A program made the translations under genes and the position numbers. Shown piece after piece: positions 53,549 through 61,641 of a DNA stretch of 64,000 nucleotides. Source of the DNA: Corynebacterium timonense (GTDB taxonomy: Bacteria; Actinomycetota; Actinomycetes; Mycobacteriales; Mycobacteriaceae); assembly GCF_900105305.1 (NCBI RefSeq), contig NZ_LT629765.1:2542001-2606000 (forward strand), given 5' to 3'. Position 1 is the first letter of the stretch; each line of letters opens with the position of its first letter. Below the pieces are notes generated by a model. The model was not told where the DNA came from. It searched no databases and saw only the letters and a program-made list of their open reading frames with translations.

Positions 53549-53584
53549 AGAATACCCGCCGGGGGTATAACTGGCGGGTGTTCT
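53549..53584. terminator. Likely terminator hairpin after clpB
   Basis: AGAATACCCGCC (53549-53560) pairs with GGCGGGTGTTCT (53573-53584) with one G-T pair. It has no T run, so termination is inferred. An AT-rich stretch with TATAAAAAACATAAG follows at about 53597 and may carry the adhA promoter. Confidence 0.55.
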
Positions 53585-53678
53585 AGTCCAAAAGCGTATA
53601 AAAAACATAAGTAAAACAAAACTATATGCCGATAACGTGTGGTCCAAGGGATAGCGGCGAGTATCTAAGGAGGAAGTC

Positions 53679-54710
53679 ATGTCCGTCCCGACCACCATGC
53701 GTGCGGCTGTTGTTGAAGAGTTCGGCCCCCGCGTTACTGTCAAAGAAATCGATCTGCCTCAGCCCGGTCCGTTCCAGGCGCTGGTCAAGTTGAAGGCCTC
53801 TGGCATCTGCCACACGGACCTTCATGCGGCGCACGGTGACTGGCCGGTAAAACCCGCCCCGCCGTTTGTGCCGGGGCATGAGGGGGTCGGGGAGATCGTG
53901 GAGCTCGGCCCGGGCGAGCACCCGGTGAAAGTCGGCGACATCGTCGGCAACGCCTGGCTGTGGTCTGCCTGCGGGGCATGCGAGTTCTGCCGCACCGGTC
54001 GAGAGACGTATTGCGACGAGGCTGAGTATGGCGGCTACACAGTGAATGGGTCTTTTGGGGAGTACATGCTGGTAGATACCCGCTACGCGCCGCTGATTCC
54101 TGAGGGTGCTGATCCCGTCGAGGTTGCCCCGATCCTGTGTGCTGGCGTCACCGTTTACAAGGCGCTGAAGGTAACGGAGACGAAGCCGAGCCAGTTCGTT
54201 GTCATCTCGGGCGTCGGAGGGCTCGGCCACTTGGCGGTGCAGTACGCCCGCGCGATGGGGATGCGCGTGATTGCCGTCGACATCGCTGATGAGAAGCTTG
54301 ACCTGGCGCAGCGCGTCGGTGCGGAATACACCGTTAATGCGCGGGAGAAAGACCCAGCAGCCGCGGTCCAGGAGTACACCGAGGGCGGGTCGCATGGCGT
54401 GTTGATCACGGCGGTGCACCCCCAGGCCTTTGGGCAAGCGCTCGAGATGGTACGCAAAAACGGCACGGTTGTGTTTGTGGGGCTGCCTCCCGGAGAGTTC
54501 TCAGTGCCGATCTTCGAGTCGGTACTGCGTGGTGTGACGCTTCGAGGCTCAATGGTGGGCACCCGCCAAGACATGGCGGAGGCGCTGGGCTTTTACGCTC
54601 GAGGCGAGGTCACACCGCACGTGACAGCGTGTGGGCTTGATGAGGTCAACGACGTGTTCGCTCGGATGGAAGAGAACAAGATCGAAGGGCGGATGTCCAT
54701 CAAGTACTAA
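53679..54710 (+). CDS. adhA: Zinc-dependent alcohol dehydrogenase (AdhA/AdhP)
   Basis: A 343-residue medium-chain dehydrogenase that oxidises ethanol to acetaldehyde with NAD. Catalytic zinc ligands are in SGICHTDLHAAHGDW and PGHEGVGEIVE; structural zinc cysteines in CGACEFCRTGRETYC. The cofactor motif is GVGGLGHLAVQYA. With Ald (33218) it would form the ethanol oxidation route known in C. glutamicum. AGGAGG is present before the ATG. Codons are somewhat less GC-rich than in neighbours. Confidence 0.94.
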   Translation: MSVPTTMRAAVVEEFGPRVTVKEIDLPQPGPFQALVKLKASGICHTDLHAAHGDWPVKPAPPFVPGHEGVGEIVELGPGEHPVKVGDIVGNAWLWSACGACEFCRTGRETYCDEAEYGGYTVNGSFGEYMLVDTRYAPLIPEGADPVEVAPILCAGVTVYKALKVTETKPSQFVVISGVGGLGHLAVQYARAMGMRVIAVDIADEKLDLAQRVGAEYTVNAREKDPAAAVQEYTEGGSHGVLITAVHPQAFGQALEMVRKNGTVVFVGLPPGEFSVPIFESVLRGVTLRGSMVGTRQDMAEALGFYARGEVTPHVTACGLDEVNDVFARMEENKIEGRMSIKY

Positions 54711-54790
54711 CCAACTGCTCACACCGTGGGCTGCAGGCGGGCTCCCGCGTCTGCAGCCCCGCGCGGCCGCAACAGGCTAAGGTACGAGGC

Positions 54791-55204
54791 ATGCAGCCAA
54801 CGACGACGATTATCACCCGCGTGGCCGTGCCTGGCGTCGAGAACGAGCAGCTCGCGGCGCATCAGCTGGGTGAGAACAAGTTTGTGGTGGCCAGCGTGCC
54901 GTTCGTGGACACGACGCTCGCGCTGGGGGACATCGTGGAGTGCGTCATGGTGGGTGGCCGCTTCCACGTCGACCGCGTGGTCGTGCGCGGCGGGGCGTCG
55001 ACGGTGCGCATCCTGCCGAACGAGGAGCACCCGCAGGACATCGCGGAGACGCTGCTTGCCTTCGGCTGCCGGGTCGAGCTTGGCCCGGCCGGGATGCTCG
55101 CGGCGAGCATCGGCGCCGACTGTCCGCGCGAGGGGATCACCGAGTGGCTCGACGGCCTGGCGGACGAGGGCGTCATCGATCTCGCTCCCGGATACACGGC
55201 GTAG
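54791..55204 (+). CDS. DUF4265-like small protein
   Basis: A 137-residue soluble protein. The block GENKFVVASVPFVDTTLALG followed by DIVECV resembles the DUF4265 core, in which a protein of unknown function folds as a beta-rich domain. The C-terminal part has the pattern GITEWLDGLADEGVIDLAPG. TAAGGT (54778-54783) lies 7 nt before ATG, indicating a leaderless transcript. It stands just before the rhodanese-like gene. Confidence 0.65.
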   Translation: MQPTTTIITRVAVPGVENEQLAAHQLGENKFVVASVPFVDTTLALGDIVECVMVGGRFHVDRVVVRGGASTVRILPNEEHPQDIAETLLAFGCRVELGPAGMLAASIGADCPREGITEWLDGLADEGVIDLAPGYTA

Positions 55205-55232
55205 GAGCTGCGCAGACCCTACACTGGGCCGC

Positions 55233-56075
55233 ATGAGCGTATTTGTCCCGGCAGAGCAGCTGCGCGAGCGAATCCACACCGGCAAAAATCAGACGATCAT
55301 TGCGGCCCTGTGGGAGCCCGAGGAGGGCAAGGCGTGGTCGAAGTTCCAGTCCGAGCACATTCCCACCGCGAAGTTTTGTGACCCGTCGGCGGTGCTGTCG
55401 GGCCTGCCGGGGCGCCGCGTCGGGCGTAACCCGTTGCCTCACCTGGACGTGGTGGTGAAGGCGGTGCGGAGCTGGGGCGTCGATAAGAGCCGCCCCACCT
55501 TTATTTATGACACGGGTTCGGGCCTGTTCGCGGCGCGCGCGTGGTGGCTTCTGCGGTGGCTCGGCATCGACGACGTCTTCATCGTCGATGGCGGCTTCCG
55601 CGCGTGGGACGCGGCGGGCCTGGAGACGATCGCGGGGCCGGGCAACCTATCCGTCGCGGCGCACGTCGAGCCCAGCCCGGGGGCCCTCCCGGTGGCCACG
55701 CTCGAGGATGTCAAGGAGTTCACAGGCTTGCTTATCGACGCCCGCGGGGCGCGCCGCTACAGCGGTCGGCGCGAAATCTTCGACCTGAAGGCGGGGCACA
55801 TCCCGGGCGCGCTCAACCTGCCCGCCACCGACCTGTTTTCCGCAGAAACCGGTGAGGTCGTCTCCGCGGCCGAGATCCGCGAGCGCGCCGCCACGGTCGG
55901 TCTGACCGTGGATTCCGACCCGGCCGGTGCCATCGCGTACTCCGGTTCGGGCAACCACTCGGCGCTGCTGTTGGCGGCGCTGGCGCACGCCGGATTGCCA
56001 GTAGTCACGCATTTCGTCGGTGGCTGGTCCCAGTGGGCGGGCGATGCGGCCAACCCGGTGGCTACAGACCTGTGA
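55233..56075 (+). CDS. Tandem-rhodanese sulfurtransferase-like protein lacking the catalytic Cys
   Basis: A 280-residue protein with two rhodanese folds. The first contains HIPTAKFCDPSAVLSG and VDGGFRAWDAAG; the second RYSGRREIFDLKAGHIPGAL. In the active-site loop of the second domain, where CxGxG is expected (for example CGSGVTA), the sequence is YSGSGNHSA, so Ser replaces the sulfur-carrying Cys. Either the enzyme has lost sulfurtransferase activity or works differently. TACACT (55220-55225) is 7 nt before the ATG, so the message is probably leaderless. Confidence 0.85.
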   Translation: MSVFVPAEQLRERIHTGKNQTIIAALWEPEEGKAWSKFQSEHIPTAKFCDPSAVLSGLPGRRVGRNPLPHLDVVVKAVRSWGVDKSRPTFIYDTGSGLFAARAWWLLRWLGIDDVFIVDGGFRAWDAAGLETIAGPGNLSVAAHVEPSPGALPVATLEDVKEFTGLLIDARGARRYSGRREIFDLKAGHIPGALNLPATDLFSAETGEVVSAAEIRERAATVGLTVDSDPAGAIAYSGSGNHSALLLAALAHAGLPVVTHFVGGWSQWAGDAANPVATDL

Positions 56076-56105
56076 CGTCGGGGGTGGGCGCTAGAGTGAT
56101 CTCTA

Positions 56106-57038
56106 ATGGCCTACGTACTGATCTTTCTTGGCGTCGCCGCCCTCGTGGCGGCGCTCGCGCTGCTGCTCGGGGACGCGAAGCGGCGTTCCACGCAGACGCG
56201 CGCCGGGCTGCAGCTGCCCGGCACGTCGCGGCGCGAGCGGCGCAGCTGGGCGCGAAAGCGCCACTTCGACTTTTCCCCGCGGGATGACTACCTCAACGGT
56301 GAGTGGACGCGCGGCGCGGCCGCCGGCGGCGCGACCCCGAAAGACATCGCCTCGGGCACGGCCTACGGCCACGACACCTTTGTGATGGACATGGGCGGGG
56401 TCACCGTCATGGCCATGCGCACCGGGGAGGTCAGCGACGTCGTGGTGGACCTGCGCCGCGAGGGGTTTTCCGCGGATTCCTCAGACGACCTCGTCGAGGT
56501 GGGTAAGGCGGAGGGCTTCCGCGTCTTTGCCACGGAGCCCGGGCCGGCGCAGCGGTTCGTGGACGTGCGGGTGACCACGGCGCTGGAGCAGCTGCCCGAA
56601 ACGGTGAACGCGGTGTGGCTCGAGTCGGAGTGGGTGCTCGCGCAGACGCAGCCTGAGTCGGCGCCGGAGCAGTGGGACGCGATGCTCGCCCCGTTGGCCT
56701 TGCTCGCCGACGCCGCCCGTGTGCTCCCCCCGCGCGAGTGGCACGAGGTGTCCGCGCCCTACCCAACGCGCGCGATGGCCGAGGCAAGCGACGTGCCGGG
56801 CGAGGCCGACGTCGAGGGGGTGCACGCGCCGGTCGTGCAGCGCCCGGAGGAGCCGCTGGCGCTTCCCACCCGCACCACCGGCGCGGTGCGCGGGGTGATC
56901 GACCACCGCGCCGTCGGCGGCGACGAGGTAGAGGCCATCGCGGACGGCGTCGCGCGCGGCGACGCGGGCCCGGACCTGACGCGGGTAAAGCGGGACCAGG
57001 CGCCTCCATCGATTTTCGGGGATGACGGCGGGGACTAA
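56106..57038 (+). CDS. Membrane-anchored hypothetical protein, corynebacterial
   Basis: A 310-residue protein with one N-terminal membrane helix (YVLIFLGVAALVAALALLLG) followed by a basic linker and a soluble domain of about 200 residues (TFVMDMGGVTVMAMRTGEV, VWLESEWVLAQTQPESAPE). The C-terminal 80 residues are low-complexity and acidic. The family is not recognised. TAGAGT (56092-56097) is 8 nt before ATG. It is followed by pyrE on the same strand with an 11-bp gap. Confidence 0.75.
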   Translation: MAYVLIFLGVAALVAALALLLGDAKRRSTQTRAGLQLPGTSRRERRSWARKRHFDFSPRDDYLNGEWTRGAAAGGATPKDIASGTAYGHDTFVMDMGGVTVMAMRTGEVSDVVVDLRREGFSADSSDDLVEVGKAEGFRVFATEPGPAQRFVDVRVTTALEQLPETVNAVWLESEWVLAQTQPESAPEQWDAMLAPLALLADAARVLPPREWHEVSAPYPTRAMAEASDVPGEADVEGVHAPVVQRPEEPLALPTRTTGAVRGVIDHRAVGGDEVEAIADGVARGDAGPDLTRVKRDQAPPSIFGDDGGD

Positions 57039-57049
57039 GGTGAGTGGGC

Positions 57050-57616
57050 ATGGGTACTGTGAATGAGGCCAATGCCGGCGCTGGGGCCAGCAGGGATGAA
57101 CTGGCGGAGCTTGTCAAGGAGCTCGCCGTGGTGCATGGTCGGGTGACGCTGTCCTCCGGCAAGGAGGCGGACTACTACGTGGATCTGCGCCGCGCCACGC
57201 TGCACCACCGGGCGTCGCGCCTGATCGGTGAGCTGCTGCGCGAGCTCACGGCCGACCTCGACTTCGACGCCGTGGGTGGCCTCACGCTGGGCGCGGACCC
57301 GGTGGCCACGGCGGTGATGCACGCGCAGGGGCGCCCCATCGACGCGTTCGTGGTGCGCAAGGAGGCCAAGAAGCACGGGATGCAGCGCCGCATCGAGGGC
57401 CCGAGCATCGCCGGCCGGCGCGTGTTGGTGGTGGAGGACACCACGACCACCGGAAACTCGCCGCTGACCGCCGTCGAGGCGTGCCGCGCGGAGGGCGCGG
57501 AGGTCGTGGCGGTCGCCACCGTCGTCGACCGCTCCACCGGGGCGCAGAAGGTCATCGAAGAGGAGGGGCTTGAGTACCGCTACCTGCTTGGCCTCGGCGA
57601 CCTTGGGCTGCGGTAG
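57050..57616 (+). CDS. pyrE: Orotate phosphoribosyltransferase
   Basis: A 188-residue enzyme that makes OMP from orotate and PRPP in pyrimidine synthesis. The PRPP-binding signature VLVVEDTTTTGNSPLTAVEA is at 57427-57486, and FVVRKEAKKHG is the catalytic loop with Lys. GGLTLGADPVA precedes it. ATG 57050 has TAAGGT (57036-57041) 8 nt upstream; GTG 57044 is in frame. Confidence 0.95.
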   Translation: MGTVNEANAGAGASRDELAELVKELAVVHGRVTLSSGKEADYYVDLRRATLHHRASRLIGELLRELTADLDFDAVGGLTLGADPVATAVMHAQGRPIDAFVVRKEAKKHGMQRRIEGPSIAGRRVLVVEDTTTTGNSPLTAVEACRAEGAEVVAVATVVDRSTGAQKVIEEEGLEYRYLLGLGDLGLR

Positions 57617-58259
57617 CGGCGCGAAGGGGCCCACCGAGTGGGCCGAGGGGCGCCACGGCGTCGGGCCGTGGGAGGGGCCGTGGCCGGAGGACCCGCGCTA
57701 CGACCCGGAGCTGTTGGAGCGAGGGGACCGGCGCAACGTCGTCGACGCGTACCGCTACTGGTCGCTCGAGGCGATTAACGCCGACCTGGATGCGAAGCGC
57801 CACCCCTTCCACGTGGCCATCGAGAACTTCGAAAACGACATGAACATCGGCACCGTGGTGCGCACCGCCAATGCCTTCCTGGCGCGAGCGGTGCACATCG
57901 TGGGACGGCGCCGCTGGAACCGGCGCGGGGCGATGGTGACGGACCGCTACCAGCACATCCACCACCACGACACGGTGGGGGACCTGATGCGCTGGGCCAA
58001 GGAGGAGGGCCTGGCCGTGGTGGGCATCGACAACACCCCAGGAGCGGTGCCGCTGGAAACGGCGGTGCTGCCGGAGCGCTGCGTCCTCGTCTTCGGCCAG
58101 GAGGGGCCGGGCATCACAGGCGAGACGCGGTCGGCAGCGGCGATGACCTGCTCGATCGCGCAGTTCGGGTCGACGCGCTCGATCAACGCGGGCGTGGCGG
58201 CGGGCATCGCCATGCACGCGTGGGTGCGACAACACGCGGACCTGAAACAATCCTGGTAG
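57570..58259 (+). CDS. SpoU/TrmH family RNA 2'-O-methyltransferase
   Basis: A protein of up to 229 residues with the SPOUT fold. Motif 1 ENFENDMNIGTVVRTANAFL, motif 2 LVFGQEGPGI and motif 3 TRSINAGVAAGIAMHAW are clear. It methylates a ribose in tRNA or rRNA using SAM; the site is not evident. The start is uncertain: TTG 57570 follows AGGAGG but overlaps pyrE by 47 bp, and TTG 57603 is another choice. The first 25 residues from 57570 include three Cys and do not look conserved, so the real protein may be shorter. Confidence 0.88.
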   Translation: MSTATCLASATLGCGSGAKGPTEWAEGRHGVGPWEGPWPEDPRYDPELLERGDRRNVVDAYRYWSLEAINADLDAKRHPFHVAIENFENDMNIGTVVRTANAFLARAVHIVGRRRWNRRGAMVTDRYQHIHHHDTVGDLMRWAKEEGLAVVGIDNTPGAVPLETAVLPERCVLVFGQEGPGITGETRSAAAMTCSIAQFGSTRSINAGVAAGIAMHAWVRQHADLKQSW

Positions 58260-58312
58260 TTCTGGCACTATAGGAATGATGAGGAGTTCGACGACCACCG
58301 AGGAGGAAGCCC

Positions 58313-59506
58313 GTGCCGGAAACCTGGGCGCACCGCGCTGACCTGGCGGAATCCGCCATCCAGGACCGTCACGCAACCCGCCTGTGGGGGCTGCCTCGGA
58401 CGAACCTCGCCGCGGTGGCGTGGCCGCCGGGCTGGCGCGAAACCACGTTCTTGCACTGGCATTTCTGGTGGCAGGCGCACTACATCGACTGCCTGATCGA
58501 CGCCGCCGAGCGCCGCTCCACCAAGCGGCGGCGCAAGCGCATCCACCACACTTTGCGCGGCGTGGTCCTCCGCAGCAACGGGCGGCCCACGTCGAACCGT
58601 TACTACGACGACAAGGCGTGGCTGGCGCTGGCCTGGAACCGCGCGCTCGGCCTGGAGGGCTTCCAGCGGACGAAGCGGCTGACGGCGCTGGAGTTCGACA
58701 TCCTCGCCGGCATCGACCCGACGACGGGGGTGCTGCCGTGGCGGAGCAACGAGACCTTCTATAACGTGCCCTCGAACGGGCCCGCCGCCATCTTGTTCGC
58801 CCGCACCGGCCGGCTGGACAAGGCGCGCGAGGTGACGGACTGGATCTTCGACAACCTGATGGCCGACAACGGCCTGGTCCAGGACGGCCTCCGCATGCGT
58901 ATGAACGGCCCGGAGGTGGTGGACAAGATCTACACCTACAACCAGGGCACGGTGCTCGGCGCGAGTCTGGAGATCGCGCTGGCGCTGCGTCACGACGTCG
59001 GGCTGGCCGACGACGAGCCGATCGACTCCTTCGACCACTCCGAGCGCGCGGACGCCTCGGTGTTTTACATCACCCACATCCGCGCGCTGGTGAGGGCGAT
59101 CGCCCGGCACATGGCCACCCCGCGCGGGGTGATCACGCGCCCGGAACACGAGACGCGCGACGGCGACGGCGGGCTGTTCCACGGCATCCTGGCGCGCTAC
59201 CTCGCGGACGTGGCCCTGCGGATGCCGGAGGACAGCCCGGAGAGCGTGGCCACGAAGAAGCTCGCGGCGCGGCTGGTGATGGCCTCGGCGGAGTCGCTGT
59301 GGGAGCACCGCCTCGAGGTGGACGGCCTGCCTGTGTTCCCTTCGGACTGGACGGAGGATGCGCGGTTGCCGCACAACTACGGTTTGGGTCCGTCGTCGAT
59401 TAGCGAGGCCGTGGGCCTCGTCCGCATCGACGAGCGCGACTTGTCCGTGCAGCTGTCCGGCTGGATGCTGCTGGAGGCGGCGGCGCGGGTGGCGGCTGCG
59501 ACGTAG
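58313..59506 (+). CDS. Glycoside hydrolase family 76 protein, no signal peptide
   Basis: A 397-residue protein that fits GH76 (alpha-1,6-mannanase) by the YYDDKAWLALAWNRAL block with the paired Asp, plus GVLPWRSNETFYNVPSNG, YTYNQGTVLGA and HIRALVRAI. GH76 enzymes cut alpha-1,6-mannan, which in corynebacteria occurs in lipomannan backbones. No signal peptide is visible (start MPETWAHRADLAESA), so it would act in the cytosol unless exported otherwise. AGGAGG lies 6 nt before GTG 58313. Confidence 0.85.
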   Translation: MPETWAHRADLAESAIQDRHATRLWGLPRTNLAAVAWPPGWRETTFLHWHFWWQAHYIDCLIDAAERRSTKRRRKRIHHTLRGVVLRSNGRPTSNRYYDDKAWLALAWNRALGLEGFQRTKRLTALEFDILAGIDPTTGVLPWRSNETFYNVPSNGPAAILFARTGRLDKAREVTDWIFDNLMADNGLVQDGLRMRMNGPEVVDKIYTYNQGTVLGASLEIALALRHDVGLADDEPIDSFDHSERADASVFYITHIRALVRAIARHMATPRGVITRPEHETRDGDGGLFHGILARYLADVALRMPEDSPESVATKKLAARLVMASAESLWEHRLEVDGLPVFPSDWTEDARLPHNYGLGPSSISEAVGLVRIDERDLSVQLSGWMLLEAAARVAAAT

Positions 59507-59545
59507 GCTGGCCTGCTGTTTTCGCTTTTGTGCTAGTGTGACCTC

Positions 59546-60931
59546 ATGATTACGCGATTTGAAGTGGACGGGTTCAAAAACCTGCGAAACTTCAGCTGCG
59601 ATTTCGGGCCGTACACGTGTATCGCCGGGCCGAACTCAGTGGGTAAGTCCAATGTTTTTGACGCGTTGGGCTTTTTGTCTGCTACCGCGACCACATCCTT
59701 TCACACCGCCGCGGCGGCGATTCGGGGGGAGGGCGGTGACCTCGACGATCTTTTCGCTCCAGGCTGCGACCGGATCCGCATGGCGGCCGAGTTGGTTGTT
59801 CCCGCGGAATTCTACGACGACTTCAAGCGCCTCGTAGAGGTCAACCACACGTATCTGCGCTACGAACTGACCCTTGCCAAGCAGGATCTGTCTGTTGCCA
59901 CTGGCGGGGCAGTGACTGCTATTTCGCTGGTGGAGGAAAGGCTGGTTCCGCTGTCGCGCCAGTACGCGGAGGAGCGCCTGGGATGGGTGGATTTCAATGG
60001 CGAGTTTAAAAAAACTGCGCTGCGGTTTTCCAGAAAAAGTAAACCGCTCATTGAGACGATCACTGAACCCCCAGCAAAGGTGATTGTGTACGCGGGGACC
60101 AGCACAGGCCGTCCCCCCGAGGTTCCGCTTCCGGAGGGTCAGACCGTGGGAACGTCGGCGCTGTCTGGATTCGGCGGTGCTGAGTACCCGTTCCAAGCCG
60201 CGATGAAATATGAGATGCGCCGCTGGCTCACCCTCTCGCTAGAACCCTCGGCCATGAGGGCACCGAGCGATGCCACAGCACCTGACCAGGTCAGCGCGGA
60301 AGGGGGGAACCTACCGAAGACGCTTTCGCGGCTGATGAGGACGGTACCCCGATCCGACGTCCTTGGGGCTTTGACCGAAAGCGTGCGCGACCTCGTCGAC
60401 ATTCGCAAGATCGACGTCGATTTCGATAACTCGAGACAGTTGTTCACGTTGCGCGCGCAAGTCGGCAGCGCCCCAATGCTCGCCGCGCGTTCGCTTTCCG
60501 ACGGCACACTGCGCTTTTTGGCCCTTTCGATCTTGTATATGGACCCCGAGTTCAGCGGGTTGATTTGTTTCGAGGAACCGGAAAATGGGATTCATCCGAG
60601 GAAAATGGAGCAAATGTACCGCCTGATGCGTGATTTGGCGGCGGACCCAAAGGAGGCGATAGGCCCGCAGAACCCCCTGCGTCAGGTCATAGTGAATACT
60701 CATTCGCCAGCGTATATCTACCAACACGCGGACGCGCCGGACAACCTCATGATTGCTTCGCATCGACCGGGTACCCATGAGCTGGCGTTGTCGCCCGTGC
60801 GCACAGCGGCCTCGTGGCGGAAGCACGAGGACGGTCAAGTACCGCCTGATATGGTCACCGAGCTTATGGAGGAAAGCTTCCCCGGGACCGACTTCGACTG
60901 GTGGAACGAGACTGCCGAGGAGACCGCATGA
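59546..60931 (+). CDS. AAA ATPase of the OLD/AAA_21 type, first gene of a candidate defence pair
   Basis: A 461-residue SMC/ABC-like ATPase. Walker A is GPNSVGKSN (residues 28-36). The middle part is unrecognised. An ABC-like signature ARSLSDGTLRF lies around 314-325, Walker B/D-loop ICFEEPENGIHP around 340, and a His-switch VNTHSPAYI around 384. This is the ATPase half of OLD-like two-gene systems that act with a TOPRIM nuclease in phage defence. Its TGA overlaps the ATG of the TOPRIM-like gene. Base use is poorer in G+C than that of neighbours (runs such as AAAAAAC, codons AGA and ATA), a sign of transfer. TAGTGT (59534-59539) is 6 nt before ATG. Confidence 0.87.
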   Translation: MITRFEVDGFKNLRNFSCDFGPYTCIAGPNSVGKSNVFDALGFLSATATTSFHTAAAAIRGEGGDLDDLFAPGCDRIRMAAELVVPAEFYDDFKRLVEVNHTYLRYELTLAKQDLSVATGGAVTAISLVEERLVPLSRQYAEERLGWVDFNGEFKKTALRFSRKSKPLIETITEPPAKVIVYAGTSTGRPPEVPLPEGQTVGTSALSGFGGAEYPFQAAMKYEMRRWLTLSLEPSAMRAPSDATAPDQVSAEGGNLPKTLSRLMRTVPRSDVLGALTESVRDLVDIRKIDVDFDNSRQLFTLRAQVGSAPMLAARSLSDGTLRFLALSILYMDPEFSGLICFEEPENGIHPRKMEQMYRLMRDLAADPKEAIGPQNPLRQVIVNTHSPAYIYQHADAPDNLMIASHRPGTHELALSPVRTAASWRKHEDGQVPPDMVTELMEESFPGTDFDWWNETAEETA

Positions 60932-61590
60932 CGGCGGCGGCGCGCGCGGCAAGCGTGCTTTTTGTCCGGGAAGGCAGTAGTGACGATTACCTCCTCAACG
61001 TGATTGTTTCTGTGTTTCGTGGGTTCGGGATACAAGCAGCGATTGATTCCTTTCCGTTTAACAAGCGCCGGAAGAACCTCGCGAAAGCACTTGAGGATGT
61101 AGCCGCCCATTACCCGCACAAAACGGTGATCCTTGTACACCGAGACGCCGACAATGCGGGGTGGAATAAGCGCATCGCGGAAATCCGAAGTGCGGGGGCG
61201 AGCCTCAACGAAGGCCAGCAGGTAATACCCGTGATCCCCGTGAAAGAGACTGAGGCGTGGATTCTTCACGCGATGCACGATGACCGGTACCTGGAATGTG
61301 TGGGTGTGGACAGGCGGAAGATAAGCGAGGTGCTGCCTAAAAAGAGCGAGTGTTCCGAAGTCAACGCGAAAGACCGACTGCAGAAGATCCACGATAAGGT
61401 GCACTCCCATAACACGAGGGGCCGGGCGGCGAGGCGGCGGACCCCGACCTTCGAATCCTCGCGGCAATCATGGCTGACGCAGCTCGATGATTCGGCTTAC
61501 CTCGCCGGAAACAAGTCCTTTGAGGAGTTCACGGCCGCTTTAGCGGCGGTGTTCCCCGGTGCGGAAACCGGAGCCGCACCGAAGCGTTAA
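60928..61590 (+). CDS. DUF4276/TOPRIM-like protein, second gene of the candidate defence pair
   Basis: A 220-residue protein with TOPRIM-like residues: E15 in LFVREGSSDDYLL, then D73 and D75 in VILVHRDADNAGW, and IPVKETEAWIL (E107, E109), the pattern of DUF4276 proteins. In OLD-like systems this domain is the metal-dependent nuclease or nickase. The C-terminal part is basic (SHNTRGRAARRRTP) and could bind nucleic acid. GAGGAG lies 6 nt before the ATG, which overlaps the ATPase stop (ATGA), so the two proteins should be made in fixed ratio. Its biochemical role is inferred from residues and context. Confidence 0.83.
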   Translation: MTAAARAASVLFVREGSSDDYLLNVIVSVFRGFGIQAAIDSFPFNKRRKNLAKALEDVAAHYPHKTVILVHRDADNAGWNKRIAEIRSAGASLNEGQQVIPVIPVKETEAWILHAMHDDRYLECVGVDRRKISEVLPKKSECSEVNAKDRLQKIHDKVHSHNTRGRAARRRTPTFESSRQSWLTQLDDSAYLAGNKSFEEFTAALAAVFPGAETGAAPKR

Positions 61591-61641
61591 AAAGGGCATA
61601 CTGGGGGCGTACGTCAACCCGCACATCGGAGGTTCATCAGC

